Shown: positions 31,671 to 40,890 of the stretch, piece after piece
Layout: each line of letters begins with the position of its first letter
Numbering within the stretch: position 1 is the first letter of the stretch
DNA from: Desulfonatronum thioautotrophicum
GTDB lineage: Bacteria; Desulfobacterota; Desulfovibrionia; Desulfovibrionales; Desulfonatronaceae
Length of the DNA stretch: 64,000 bases
Assembly: GCF_000934745.1 (NCBI RefSeq)
Contig: NZ_JYNO01000010.1
Location: forward strand, 1-64,000
Direction: 5' to 3'
Program-made: the position numbers and the translations under genes
The notes under the pieces: model-generated
What the model saw: only the letters and a program-made list of their open reading frames with translations
What the model was told of the DNA's origin: nothing
The model's database searches: none

Positions 31671-32606
31671 ATGACCATTCCCAAACGGTTGACCATCGCC
31701 ACCCGCGGCAGCAAGTTGGCCCTTTGGCAGGCAGAGCATATCAAGTCCTGCCTGCGGGACCGCTATCCCGGCCTCGAGGTCGAGCTGTTGCTGGTGAAGA
31801 CCATGGGGGACAAGATCCTGGACGTGCCCCTGGCCAAGGTCGGGGGCAAGGGGCTGTTCGTGAAGGAAATCGAGGAGGCCATTTTAGATGGCCGGGCCGA
31901 TCTGGCCGTGCACAGCATGAAGGACGTGCCGGCAGAATTGCCGCATGGATTGGTCCTCGGGGTTATCCCGCAGCGGGAGAGCATGGCCGATGCCCTGTTG
32001 TCCGTGCAGTACGACGATCTGGACAGCCTGCCCCAGGGCGCCCGGGTGGGGACCAGCAGCTTGCGCCGCCGCTGTCAACTTTTGGCCTTGCGTCCGGATC
32101 TGGAAATTCTGAACCTGCGCGGCAATCTGGATACCCGGGTGGGCAAGCTGCTTGCCGGAGACTATGATGCGATCATTGTGGCCCAGGCTGGGATGAACCG
32201 CCTCGGGCTCAGTGTTCCCAAGTCCACGCCCCTGGGGCCGCCGCTGTTTTTGCCCGCAGTGGGCCAGGGGGCTTTGGGACTGGAATATGCTCAGGATCGT
32301 GCGGATTTGGTAGAGATGCTGGGCTTCTTGAACCATCCGGAGACGCATTGCTGTGTCCGGGCGGAGCGGGCCTTTTTGCACACCCTGGAGGGCGGGTGCC
32401 AGGTGCCCATAGCCGGGTTTGCGCAACTCAGCGCCTCGAACCGGATGACCCTGCGCGGCCTGGTGGCTGACGTGGATGGCAAAGAACTGATCATCGAGGA
32501 GGACACGGCCAAGCCCCGGGATGCCGAAGAGCTGGGCCGTCGGGTGGCCCAGGCGATTCTGGATCGTGGCGGGCGGGAGATTTTGGCCGAGGTGTATGGG
32601 GCGTGA
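31671..32606 (+). CDS. hemC: Porphobilinogen deaminase (hydroxymethylbilane synthase)
   Basis: The 311-residue enzyme joins four porphobilinogens into hydroxymethylbilane in the tetrapyrrole pathway. Visible signatures are [20 protein letters not shown], the catalytic Asp region [38 protein letters not shown], and [11 protein letters not shown] with the Cys that carries the dipyrromethane cofactor. The ATG at 31671 fits the family start; an earlier in-frame start overlaps the FmdB gene. Length is normal. Confidence 0.95.
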   Translation: MTIPKRLTIATRGSKLALWQAEHIKSCLRDRYPGLEVELLLVKTMGDKILDVPLAKVGGKGLFVKEIEEAILDGRADLAVHSMKDVPAELPHGLVLGVIPQRESMADALLSVQYDDLDSLPQGARVGTSSLRRRCQLLALRPDLEILNLRGNLDTRVGKLLAGDYDAIIVAQAGMNRLGLSVPKSTPLGPPLFLPAVGQGALGLEYAQDRADLVEMLGFLNHPETHCCVRAERAFLHTLEGGCQVPIAGFAQLSASNRMTLRGLVADVDGKELIIEEDTAKPRDAEELGRRVAQAILDRGGREILAEVYGA

Positions 32607-32612
32607 GGGGGC

Positions 32613-32654
32613 AGGATTCAGAATTCAGGATTCAGAATTCAGAATTCAGGAGCC
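32613..32654. repeat. Heptanucleotide tandem repeat
   Basis: About five imperfect copies of a 7-base unit (GATTCAG/AATTCAG) lie just after the hemC stop. Similar tracts occur at 34491-34580 and 42247-42277. The rest of 32655-32745 contains no gene. Confidence 0.65.
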
Positions 32655-32745
32655 AGGAGGTTTACGGCGCTCTCGTTTTCGAATTTATTGGCTGCTGTCT
32701 CCATTACTGAATGAGCTGATGACGTGGTTGGTTTCCCCTTGGGTG

Positions 32746-33540
32746 TCAACGCAGCGGATGCAGGTGATTGACCGGCCCGATACCCTGGCCCAGGGGGAAT
32801 GCCGTTTGGATGGCCTTATGGAGGTAGTTCACGGCCTGGTCCACCGCGGTGTCCAGGTTCAGGCCGTGGCCCAGGCCCGCGGCAATGGCCGCGGACAGGG
32901 TGCAGCCCGTGCCGTGGGTGTTTGGGTTGGGCAGGCGGGGATGCTGGTAGGCGCGCGGCTTTTGGCCGGGCACGGCCAGCCAGTCCGTGAGCACTTCACC
33001 GGAAAAATGGCCGCCTTTGAGCAACACGGCCTTGGGGCCCAGGGCCAGCAGGCGGTCCAGGGCCTTGGGAACATCCGCTTCCTCGGTAATGGCCACTCCG
33101 CCCAGGAGTTCGGCTTCCGGCCGGTTGGGGGTGATCAGGTCGGCCAGGGGCAGGAAGACCGTCTTCAGGGTTTCCACGGCCTCGGGCAGGAGCAGGCTGT
33201 GACCGCTTTTGCTGACGCAGACCGGATCCACCACCAGAGGAAACGCCTTGCCTTCCAGCTCCCGGGCCAGGGTACGGATGAGTGGTGCGGAGAAGAGCAT
33301 GCCGGTTTTGGCCGCGCGGATGGGCAGGTCGTCCAGGACCGAGCGCAGCTGCCGGGCCACGAAGGCTTCCGGCACGGGAAAGATATCCTGAACTCCCTGG
33401 GTGTTTTGGGCCGTGAGCGCGGTGACAACCGATGCCCCGTAGCCACCCAGCATGGTGAAGGTCTTCAGGTCAGCCTGGATGCCGGCGCCTCCGCTGGAGT
33501 CGGAGCCGGCAATGGTCAGCAGGCATGGCGGGGTGGGCAT
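32746..33540 (-). CDS. thiD: Hydroxymethylpyrimidine/phosphomethylpyrimidine kinase
   Basis: The 264-residue ribokinase-fold enzyme phosphorylates HMP and HMP-phosphate in thiamine synthesis. It shows TIAGSDSSGGAGIQADLKTF at the start, VVDPVCVSKSGHSLL in the middle and the anion-hole NTHGTGCTLSAAIAAGL near the end with the catalytic Asp/Gly region. The ATG at 33540 has AAGGAG upstream, so the extra 41 codons of the longer frame are rejected. It is convergent with hemC. Only 32 bases separate its start from the divergent methyltransferase gene. Confidence 0.93.
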   Translation of the reverse strand: MPTPPCLLTIAGSDSSGGAGIQADLKTFTMLGGYGASVVTALTAQNTQGVQDIFPVPEAFVARQLRSVLDDLPIRAAKTGMLFSAPLIRTLARELEGKAFPLVVDPVCVSKSGHSLLLPEAVETLKTVFLPLADLITPNRPEAELLGGVAITEEADVPKALDRLLALGPKAVLLKGGHFSGEVLTDWLAVPGQKPRAYQHPRLPNPNTHGTGCTLSAAIAAGLGHGLNLDTAVDQAVNYLHKAIQTAFPLGQGIGPVNHLHPLR

Positions 33541-33572
33541 GGCGGGTTTCTCCTTGACTACGGGTTGAGTTG

Positions 33573-34514
33573 ATGGACATGGTCGCAATGGAGGACTGCG
33601 TCGGCTATCTTGCGCCCCAAGGCTTTTTGCCTGAACTGCTGCATGAGTTGGGACCAGTTGCAACCAATCTGGGGCGATTGGTGCTGCGTACCGGGGCGAT
33701 GGTCCAGCCGGCCTGGGTCCGGAATATCTGGTGCAATCCGCGGGTGATCCCGTTCACCTCCATAACCCAGGCCGCCTCCGCGCTCAAGATGCTTGGGCCG
33801 CGTTGGGCTCTCTACGATGAACACCTGCCGCGCCGTGGTCGGGCCCGCCTGATCCAGCAGCAACTGCGCGGTCCCTCGTCCCGCCCTCTGGTCTTTGGCG
33901 ATCCCCCACCGCCAATGCCCCTTGGTTCCTGGACCTTGCTGGACGACACCACCCTGCTGGCCTCACCCCGATGCACCAGCCCCTTTGCCCATGGCGAAGC
34001 GCTGTTCGCGGAGGACAGATCCGGCCCGCCCAGTCGGGCCTATCTGAAATTGTGGGAAGCCTTTACCCTGCTTAACCGCCGCCCGGAGCCCGGCCAACTC
34101 TGCCTGGACCTGGGCTCCAGCCCCGGTGGATGGACCTGGGTGCTGCACAAACTCGGCGTACGGGTGATCAGCGTGGACAAGGCCCCGCTGGATACCCGGC
34201 TGGGAGGACTGCCGGGGATCACCTTTCGGGCTGAAAGCGCCTTTGCCCAGGACCCTCAAGCCTTTGGTCCGGTGGACTGGCTGTTCTCGGACGTGGTCTG
34301 CTACCCCGAACGGCTGCTGGCCATGGTCCGCCGCTGGTTGGACGCCGGAACGGTCCGGAACATGCTCTGCACCATCAAGTTCCAGGGGGAGACGGACTTT
34401 CAGATCATCGACCAGTTTCGGGCCATCCCAGGCTCCCGCGTGTTGCATCTCACGCACAACAAGCACGAATTGACCTGGATTTGGGGGAAGAATTCAGGAG
34501 ACAGAATTCAGTAG
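33573..34514 (+). CDS. RlmM-like FtsJ-domain RNA methyltransferase
   Basis: The 313-residue protein has a Rossmann methyltransferase core in its second half: LCLDLGSSPGGWTWVLHKLG (SAM loop), VISVDKAPLDTRL (acidic motif), PVDWLFSDVVCYPERLLAMV, and LCTIKFQGETDFQII with the Lys of the FtsJ tetrad. The N-terminal part resembles the substrate-recognition half of RlmM, which methylates 23S rRNA C2498 in enterobacteria; target identity here is inferred. The last seven residues (NSGDRIQ) are encoded by a heptamer repeat tract, so the natural C-terminus may have been replaced. Confidence 0.82.
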   Translation: MDMVAMEDCVGYLAPQGFLPELLHELGPVATNLGRLVLRTGAMVQPAWVRNIWCNPRVIPFTSITQAASALKMLGPRWALYDEHLPRRGRARLIQQQLRGPSSRPLVFGDPPPPMPLGSWTLLDDTTLLASPRCTSPFAHGEALFAEDRSGPPSRAYLKLWEAFTLLNRRPEPGQLCLDLGSSPGGWTWVLHKLGVRVISVDKAPLDTRLGGLPGITFRAESAFAQDPQAFGPVDWLFSDVVCYPERLLAMVRRWLDAGTVRNMLCTIKFQGETDFQIIDQFRAIPGSRVLHLTHNKHELTWIWGKNSGDRIQ

Positions 34515-34580
34515 TCAGAAGTCAGAAGTCAGGAGTCAGGAGAACAGATTCTGAATTCTGAATCCTGAATTCTGAATCCT
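34491..34580. repeat. Heptamer repeat tract in inverted halves between convergent genes
   Basis: The left half carries AATTCAGGAGACAGAATTCA and (A)GTCAGA units; the right half carries CTGAATTCTGAATCCTGAAT, which is its complement. The halves can form a hairpin that could end transcription from both sides, as the genes at 34514 and 34589 converge here (inference). Confidence 0.6.
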
Positions 34581-34588
34581 GTATACCA

Positions 34589-36796
34589 TCATTCCCTGTG
34601 CATCACTTCCATGATCCGATGCGCTAGGTTCGTATAACGCGTCCGGGCAGTGGCGTTTTTCAGGCCGATGGCCAGGGCCTTCTTCTCCCCCAGGATCACG
34701 GCCAAGCGTCGGGCCCGGGTCAGGCCGGTATAGATCAGGTTGCGCTGCAGCAGCAGGAAGTGCTGGGTGAGCAGGGGCATGACCACGGCTGGATACTCGC
34801 TGCCCTGGGATTTATGTACGCTCACGGCGTAAGCCAGACTCAGTTCGTCCATCTCGTTCAGTTCGTAGGTAATCTCCCGGCCCTCAAAGGTCACCATGGC
34901 CAGCCCTTCCTCCTGATCCACGGAGGCGATCCAACCCAGATCACCGTTGAAGACTTCCTTGTCGTAGTTGTTGCGCGTCTGCAGCACCCGGTCTCCCACG
35001 CGCAGCTTGCGAAACCCCACGGTGAACTCCCGGCCTTTCGGGTTGAGCCGCTGTTGGAGGCAGGTGTTCAGCTGCTGGGTACCCACTTCCCCTTTATGCA
35101 TGGGTGTGAGCACCTGGACGTCAAGGCGGGGGGTCAGGCCGTACCCGGCCGGGATACGTTCGCAGACCATGTGCAGGATCATTTCCTGGACCCGTCTCGG
35201 GTCGTCCTGCTCGATCCAGAAAAAGTCGGCCTCGGGCGCGGCCTTGGGTGAATGCAGGGGAAACTGACCCTGGTTGATGCGGTGGGCATTGACCACGATC
35301 ATGCTTTCCTGGGCCTGGCGGTAGATGTGTGTCAATTCGATGCTGGGCAAGGCACCGCTGTGGAGCAGATCGCCCAAGACGTTGCCCGGCCCCACTGACG
35401 GGAGCTGGTTCACGTCCCCCACCAGAACCAGGCGCGCGGTCATGGGCAGGGCCCGGAGTACGGCCAGGAAAAGGTGACAGTCGAGCATGGAGGCCTCGTC
35501 CACCACCAGCATGCCGGTCTTGAGCATTTTCGTGTCGTTGACGGCGAACCCGCCGTCCGGCGCGTACTGGAGGAGGCGGTGCAGGGTGGAGGCCGGGACG
35601 CGGGTGGCTTCGGACAGGCGTTTCGCGGCCCGGCCCGTGGGCGCGGCCAGTTTGACCGTGATGCCCAGTTCGGCAATGGCCTCGACCACGAAACGGGTGA
35701 TGGTGGTCTTGCCCGTGCCCGGCCCGCCGGTGAGGATGAAGACCTTGTTCAGGCAGGCATCCTCCACGGCTTGGCGCTGCTGGGGCGAAAGGGAGATCCG
35801 GTGTCGCGCCTCCAATTGCTTGAGCACGATGCGCAGTTTCTTGGCATCCAGAGCCGTGGGATGCTCGATGAGCCCTTGCAGGCGCTGGGCGATTTCCCTT
35901 TCCCAGCGATGAAAATGGCCCAGGTAGACGACCATGCCCAGTCCCTGGCCGGGGAGTTCCTCCAAAACCACCCGTTTACGCTTCTTGAGAACCTCCAGGG
36001 CTTGTTGCAGGGATTCCGTCGGTGTGTTGCCGAGCAGGGTAGAGGTTTTTTCCAGCAGCTCGTCCAACGGCGCGAAAAGATGTCCGGATTCGCTGAACTG
36101 GAACAGCACGAAGACTAGAGCCGCTTCCAACCGCTCCTGGCAGTCCGGGGCGAACCCCAACTTCAGGGCAATGACGTCCGCTGTCTTGAAGCCGATGCCG
36201 TGGACCTCGTAGGCCAGATCATAGGGATTTTCGCGGACCTTGTGCAGGGCCTGGGGGCCGTAGTGGTGGTGGATGCGCGCGGCCATGGCCGGGGAGACGT
36301 CGTGCTCCTGGAGGAAGAGGATCAGGGCCCGGACGTGATGCTGTTCTTCCCAGGACTGGACAATCTTTTTCAGCTTGGACGGACCAATGCCCTCCACGCG
36401 CAGGAGTTGGTCCGGATCCGTGTCGATGATGTCCAGGGTCTTGTCCTTGAACTGCTTGATCAGTCGCTCGGCCAGGGTCGGGCCCACGCCCTTGAGCTGC
36501 CCGGAGGCCAGATACCGGCGGATGGCGTTGACCCCGGCCGGCAACAGCGGTTCAAGGGTCGCGATCTGGAACTGCCGTCCATACTTGGGATGCTCCTTCC
36601 ATTGCCCTGTCAGGTTGAGCATCTCCCCGGGCTTGACCTGGACCACATTGCCCACCGCGGTCACGATTCCCGGCTCGTCCCGGACCTTGATCCGCAACAC
36701 GGCGTAGCCGTTCTCCGGGTTGAAGAAGGTCACACCGGTGACTTCGGCGTGCAGGGTGACGGAGGAAGGCTGTTGGGTGGGGCTGGTACGCGGCAT
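34589..36796 (-). CDS. recD2: RecD2-family SF1B DNA helicase
   Basis: The 735-residue ATP-dependent 5'-3' helicase has an OB-like N-terminal domain (VTGVTFFNPENGYAVLRIKV), helix-hairpin-helix repeats (DPDQLLRVEGIGPSKLKKIV) and then RecA domains. Walker A is FILTGGPGTGKTTITRFVVE, motif II is MLVVDEASMLDCHLF, motif III is VLVGDVNQLPSVGPGNVLGD, and the C-terminal UvrD-like motifs include SLAYAVSVHKSQGSEYPAVV and NLIYTGLTRARRLAVI. It lacks RecB/RecC, as expected of RecD2. I prefer the ATG at 36796 over a GTG at 36817. Confidence 0.93.
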   Translation of the reverse strand: MPRTSPTQQPSSVTLHAEVTGVTFFNPENGYAVLRIKVRDEPGIVTAVGNVVQVKPGEMLNLTGQWKEHPKYGRQFQIATLEPLLPAGVNAIRRYLASGQLKGVGPTLAERLIKQFKDKTLDIIDTDPDQLLRVEGIGPSKLKKIVQSWEEQHHVRALILFLQEHDVSPAMAARIHHHYGPQALHKVRENPYDLAYEVHGIGFKTADVIALKLGFAPDCQERLEAALVFVLFQFSESGHLFAPLDELLEKTSTLLGNTPTESLQQALEVLKKRKRVVLEELPGQGLGMVVYLGHFHRWEREIAQRLQGLIEHPTALDAKKLRIVLKQLEARHRISLSPQQRQAVEDACLNKVFILTGGPGTGKTTITRFVVEAIAELGITVKLAAPTGRAAKRLSEATRVPASTLHRLLQYAPDGGFAVNDTKMLKTGMLVVDEASMLDCHLFLAVLRALPMTARLVLVGDVNQLPSVGPGNVLGDLLHSGALPSIELTHIYRQAQESMIVVNAHRINQGQFPLHSPKAAPEADFFWIEQDDPRRVQEMILHMVCERIPAGYGLTPRLDVQVLTPMHKGEVGTQQLNTCLQQRLNPKGREFTVGFRKLRVGDRVLQTRNNYDKEVFNGDLGWIASVDQEEGLAMVTFEGREITYELNEMDELSLAYAVSVHKSQGSEYPAVVMPLLTQHFLLLQRNLIYTGLTRARRLAVILGEKKALAIGLKNATARTRYTNLAHRIMEVMHRE

Positions 36797-36827
36797 GACG
36801 GAGAACGTTGAAGACACGTAAGAACGG

Positions 36828-37190
36828 TTACAACGGGATGTGAATAATTTGGTCTCGATATTCTTCGAGTCGTGTTGCGTCCCAAATCAGGATCAGGTCG
36901 TTGATGACCTCCGCGAAGGATGCGTTGGGACGCAATGTAATGATTCCGGGTATGTGTCGTTCTTGACGCAGGTGCTCACGCAAATGATCGGGCATGGACT
37001 TGCGGTTCCTGGTAATCAAAGTGAAGTCATGCTTCTCGATCCATTCGAGTATCGCAGGGTCTGGAGTTCCTCGTTGAGGAGCTCCGGTATCGCCAACCAT
37101 CATGACGACCAAGTCCGGTTTTCGACGACGGAGCTGGTCTGCAAGAGCTTTTGCGGTATTTTCGTCGATAAGGAATTTTCGATGGTTCAT
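36828..37190 (-). CDS. DUF5615 PIN-like toxin
   Basis: The 120-residue protein begins MNHRKFLIDENTAKALADQL and continues VVMMVGDTGAPQRGTPDPAI and TLITRNRKSMPDHL, the acidic-residue pattern of DUF5615 (PIN-like ribonuclease fold) proteins. These are usually encoded directly after a DUF433 gene as a toxin-antitoxin pair, exactly as here with a 4-base ATGA overlap. The gene appears intact. Activity is inferred from the pairing. Confidence 0.8.
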   Translation of the reverse strand: MNHRKFLIDENTAKALADQLRRRKPDLVVMMVGDTGAPQRGTPDPAILEWIEKHDFTLITRNRKSMPDHLREHLRQERHIPGIITLRPNASFAEVINDLILIWDATRLEEYRDQIIHIPL

Positions 37191-37528
37191 GCGGCCTTGG
37201 AGTGAGAGGCTTGGCGGTGTTTTTTGAGTGCCTGAAGTCGACGAATCAGTGGTGAAGGATTGCGTTGCTGCTTAAGCCATGTTTCCTCGGCGTGTTGCCG
37301 CCATGCTTCAAGGTAGCGATCAATCTCATTCTGATTATGGAGGTAGAACGTGATGGTCGCGTAAACCTGTTCCAAGGTGAGTGACGGGTAGCGAAGAGAA
37401 ATTTCCTCTGGGCTGAAAGCGTTCATGTAGTCTTCCAGAATGGTTTCAATGCCAACCCTCGTCCCTTTGATTCGGATGTCGTCCTTGTTGGAAAAATCAA
37501 AAAAATCAGAACTGTTGAATTGTTTCAT
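37187..37528 (-). CDS. DUF433 antitoxin-like protein
   Basis: The 113-residue protein contains IRIKGTRVGIETILEDYMNA, FSPEEISLRYPSLTLEQVYA and TITFYLHNQNEIDRYLEAW, the winged-helix-like DUF433 pattern. GGGAGA precedes the ATG. It is the first gene of a pair with the DUF5615 toxin-like gene and probably represses their common promoter (inference). About 30 extra basic residues extend the C-terminus beyond the core domain. Confidence 0.8.
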   Translation of the reverse strand: MKQFNSSDFFDFSNKDDIRIKGTRVGIETILEDYMNAFSPEEISLRYPSLTLEQVYATITFYLHNQNEIDRYLEAWRQHAEETWLKQQRNPSPLIRRLQALKKHRQASHSKAA

Positions 37529-37628
37529 GGGTTTTCTCCCGGTGAGCCATTGTATGTGCCTGAATGGGACACCCTTTCAGTTATATCTGGTTTAGGATGA
37601 AACGATGAGAAATTTTCTGATGATGCCT

Positions 37629-37893
37629 TTAGGCCGCCCCTTCAGGGCTTTTTTTATTTTAATGTCATCAACCCAGGGCGTTGCCCTGGGCTATAATATG
37701 TCACCCCGTTGGGGCTTCAGAAAAGCCCTATAAGGGCGAACTACCGTAGCCCAGGGCAACGCCCTGGGTAAAACGCATCCCAACAAGAACAGCCCTGAAA
37801 GGGCGGCCTAAAATAATGCAACGCCGGCCAAAAAATCGCGATGCTCTGCTTGGAACGCCAGCCATTTTAAATATTCAACCTCAAACAGTATAT
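37629..37893. repeat. Large multi-hairpin repeat, copy 2 (more complete)
   Basis: An outer inverted repeat (37629-37649 with 37791-37811; TTAGGCCGCCCC and GGGCGGCCTAA) encloses a second pair, CCCAGGGCGTTGCCCTGGG and CCCAGGGCAACGCCCTGGG, which are exact reverse complements. These in turn enclose CCCC-GTT-GGGG and GCCCT-ATA-AGGGC. It closely matches 5527-5777, and the match continues downstream to about 37893. It fills most of the 366-base gap between the DUF433 gene and the response regulator gene; I see no gene there. Confidence 0.8.
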
Positions 37894-37894
37894 C

Positions 37895-39268
37895 TTAATT
37901 TCCCGTCAGCTTGTACTTTTTCAGCTTGTACTGCAACAGGCTCTTGGAGATGCCGAGCATGTCCGCGGTTTTGACCTGGACGAAATTGGTGCGGACCAGG
38001 GCGCGACGGATCAGGGCGGCTTCGATCTTCTCCAGGGTGTCGGCCAGATCCAGGCGGGCCGGGAGCAGGTCTACGGCGCTTTTGAACTGGGCTTCTTCGT
38101 CCCTGATCTCCGGGGGCAGATCATCCACACGGATCATGTCGTCGCCGGCCATGACCACGCAACGCTCCACCACGTTCTCCAGTTGCCGAACATTGCCAGG
38201 CCACTCGTAGGCGGTCAGGAAGTCGATGGCGTCCGCGGTAAAGCCCTTCACCCTGCAGGCCTCATCTTCGGTGAATTTTTTCAGAAAGTGGGCGGCCAGC
38301 AGCGGAATGTCCTCCCGGCGTTCCCGCAGGGAGGGCAGATGGATCTGGACCACGTTCAGGCGATAAAAGAGATCCTCGCGGAAGTCCCCGCCCTGGATCG
38401 CTGCCTGCAGGTCCTTGTTGGTGGCCGTGACGATCCGGATGTCCACGTTGATGGGCTCGGTGCCGCCAACCCGCTCGAAGCTGCGTTCCTGGAGCACCCG
38501 CAGCAGTTTGACCTGCAATTCCTGGGACAGTTCGCCCACCTCGTCCAGAAACAGCGTGCCGCCGTGAGCCAGCTCGAAGCGTCCCCGTTTGCGGGCCACG
38601 GCTCCGGTGAAGGAGCCCTTTTCATGGCCGAACAGCTCGCTTTCCAGCACACCGGGGTTCAGGGCCATGCAGTTCACGGAGATGAACGGCCCTTTCTTGC
38701 GGGGAGAGGCAAAATGGATGGCCTTGGCTATCAGCTCCTTGCCGGTCCCGGACTCGCCGGAGATCAGCACCGTGCTTTTGCTGGGCGCGGCCCGGTCCAC
38801 AAGCTCCAGGACCCGGAGCATGGGCTTGCTGCGCCCGATAATCTGATGCACGCCGTAGCGCTGCTCCAGGTTTTCCGAAAGCAGGCTGTAACGACGCTGG
38901 ACCAGGGCCAGCTGCACGGCCTTGCGCACGGAAAGGACCAGTTCATCGTTGGCAAACGGCTTGGTGATGTAGTCAAAGGCCCCGTGGCGCATGGCCACCA
39001 CCGCGGCGTCGATGGATCCATAGGCGGTCATGATCAGCACCGGAATGTGCGGGTAATTCTTCTGGACGTGCTCCAAGACCTCCTGGCCGGACATTTTGGG
39101 CATTTTCATGTCCGTGATGACCACGTCCACCTCGGATTCCTCCAGGAAAGCCAGGGCCAGTTCCGGGTCCTGGAGCGCGGTGACGGTGTGGCCTTCGTCA
39201 CCCAACAAGGTTTCCAGCAGGAGCAGGTAGTTCTGCTCGTCGTCAAGGACGAGTATGTGAGTGGACAT
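37895..39268 (-). CDS. NtrC-family sigma-54-dependent response regulator
   Basis: The 457-residue regulator has a receiver domain ([18 protein letters not shown], phospho-acceptor Asp in [15 protein letters not shown]), an AAA+ domain with Walker [16 protein letters not shown], the sigma-54-contacting GSFTGA loop and Walker [13 protein letters not shown], and a C-terminal Fis-type HTH ([20 protein letters not shown]). The ATG at 39268 follows GAGGA and lies just past the kinase stop, so the pair is cotranscribed. Target genes cannot be told from the window. Confidence 0.94.
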   Translation of the reverse strand: MSTHILVLDDEQNYLLLLETLLGDEGHTVTALQDPELALAFLEESEVDVVITDMKMPKMSGQEVLEHVQKNYPHIPVLIMTAYGSIDAAVVAMRHGAFDYITKPFANDELVLSVRKAVQLALVQRRYSLLSENLEQRYGVHQIIGRSKPMLRVLELVDRAAPSKSTVLISGESGTGKELIAKAIHFASPRKKGPFISVNCMALNPGVLESELFGHEKGSFTGAVARKRGRFELAHGGTLFLDEVGELSQELQVKLLRVLQERSFERVGGTEPINVDIRIVTATNKDLQAAIQGGDFREDLFYRLNVVQIHLPSLRERREDIPLLAAHFLKKFTEDEACRVKGFTADAIDFLTAYEWPGNVRQLENVVERCVVMAGDDMIRVDDLPPEIRDEEAQFKSAVDLLPARLDLADTLEKIEAALIRRALVRTNFVQVKTADMLGISKSLLQYKLKKYKLTGN

Positions 39269-39270
39269 GT

Positions 39271-40716
39271 TCAATCCTCGTTGGCCGGAAAAACCATCCG
39301 GACTACCGCGCCGCCTTGGGGGTGATTGGTCAATTCAAGGTGGGCGTTGTGGCTGCGTAAAATACTGCTGACAATGGACAGGCCAAGGCCAGTGCCTTTT
39401 TCTTTGGTGGTGAAAAAGGGATCCTGGATTTTGTCCGTGAGCTGTGGCGGGATGCCCGGACCGGAGTCGTGGATGGACAACGTCACATGGGCGGCATCTT
39501 TTTGCGTGCTGATCCGGATCGTTCCCGGGCCGTTCATGGCTTGCAGGGCGTTGGCGAGAACGTTGTAGACCGCCCGGTAAAGCAGGTCCTTGTCCCCCAT
39601 GACCGACAGACCCTCAATTTCTTCGCGGAGCACCACCACCTGACTGCGCCCCATTTCGTGTTCCCAGAAGGCCAGGACCTGATCCAGAATCTGGGAGAGG
39701 ACGACGCGACTTTTGTTCGGGGACCTGGGCCGGGCGTAATCCAGGAAATCGTTCACGGTTTGCGAGAGCCGGATGGATTCGTCGTAGATGGCTTTGAGCA
39801 AGCGGGTTTGTTGGGGGTCTGCCTCCGCGTCCCGGGATTGAGAGCGTTTCATCAGCAACTCGGCCGTGCTTCGGATGATGCCCAGGGGGTTGCGGATTTC
39901 GTGGGCAATGCTGGCCACGGTCCGGCCCATGCTGGCCAGCTTCTCGTTTTGGTGCAGTTCCCGCTCCAGGCGTTCCTTTTCATCAGCCCGCTTGGCGATA
40001 GTTCCCGCTGCCCGGCGGATGAACAGGTACAGCACGGAGAACAGCAGCAGCGAGGAGGCAAAAGAGGCGGCCAGGATCAGAATCTGGAAGAGCAGGACCG
40101 CTTCATAGTCATCGGTGATGTCCTGGGTGAATTCCAGGGCGCCCATGATCGGCCCCGGGCCGGCGACCGGGTCGAATCCACGTTCGGCCCGCAAGGGATA
40201 CGTTGTCCGCAGGACAAAGCTTTCCGGGGCAAGCTCCAGGGTGAACATGGCCCACCACGAGGAAACCCGGCTGATCAGCTCGAAGCTGGAGATGCCCGGG
40301 TCCAGGGCCTGGCGTACGGCCTTGCCCGCGGCCTCGCGTTTGCCCACCAGCTCATGGTTGGTGGAATAGGCGATTTCGTGATCAAAGTCGTAGATGCGCA
40401 CTTCCAGAACGTGAAAGCTATGAATCGTGGAAAGGACGATCTGGTCCAGGCGTTCGAACTGGGCCGGCTGACGCAGCTCAATCCGGCCGAAGCCGATGAC
40501 CGTGGGCAAGGTGAAGCGTTGAAATATCTGGTGGTTGAGATTCTCCGCCAAAAGGATGGCGAACTCCTGATTTTTTTCCAGCATGGTCTGGCGGGCGGAG
40601 TTGGCGATGAACACCGAAAGCATCAGGTTCACCGCCAGGATCAGGACCAGAGAACTCCATGACAGGAATTTGACGGGCTGAAACGGCCTGGGGCCGAAAG
40701 GGATCTTGGTTCCCAA
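39271..40716 (-). CDS. Membrane sensor histidine kinase (NtrB/ZraS-like)
   Basis: The 481-residue kinase has two membrane segments (about residues 21-38 and 209-231) around a periplasmic sensing region, then the H-box VASIAHEIRNPLGIIRSTAE with the phosphorylated His, the N-box VYNVLANALQAMNGPG, and G/F boxes IHDSGPGIP and DPFFTTKEKGTGLGLSIV. It should phosphorylate the sigma-54 regulator encoded directly downstream. The periplasmic domain resembles none I know, so the signal is unknown. Confidence 0.92.
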   Translation of the reverse strand: MGTKIPFGPRPFQPVKFLSWSSLVLILAVNLMLSVFIANSARQTMLEKNQEFAILLAENLNHQIFQRFTLPTVIGFGRIELRQPAQFERLDQIVLSTIHSFHVLEVRIYDFDHEIAYSTNHELVGKREAAGKAVRQALDPGISSFELISRVSSWWAMFTLELAPESFVLRTTYPLRAERGFDPVAGPGPIMGALEFTQDITDDYEAVLLFQILILAASFASSLLLFSVLYLFIRRAAGTIAKRADEKERLERELHQNEKLASMGRTVASIAHEIRNPLGIIRSTAELLMKRSQSRDAEADPQQTRLLKAIYDESIRLSQTVNDFLDYARPRSPNKSRVVLSQILDQVLAFWEHEMGRSQVVVLREEIEGLSVMGDKDLLYRAVYNVLANALQAMNGPGTIRISTQKDAAHVTLSIHDSGPGIPPQLTDKIQDPFFTTKEKGTGLGLSIVSSILRSHNAHLELTNHPQGGAVVRMVFPANED

Positions 40717-40820
40717 AACGATTCTTCTAGGTGACGTTCATCATGATGCGCAGTGCCATGGCCTGGTCGGGATCATGTTGAGAACTGTTAGGGGGTTGCG
40801 GGAGGATTTCATGGAAGTTG

Positions 40821-40877
40821 TCGATTTCGATGGTGATTGCGATCTCGATTTCGATTTCGATACCGATTTCGATTTGG
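40821..40877. repeat. GATTTC-type hexamer repeat tract
   Basis: Units of GATTTC, with variants GATCTC and GATACC, are repeated in the gap between the kinase and aminotransferase genes. A similar tract is at 49683-49738. Confidence 0.65.
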
Positions 40878-40890
40878 GGGCAGGGCGGAA

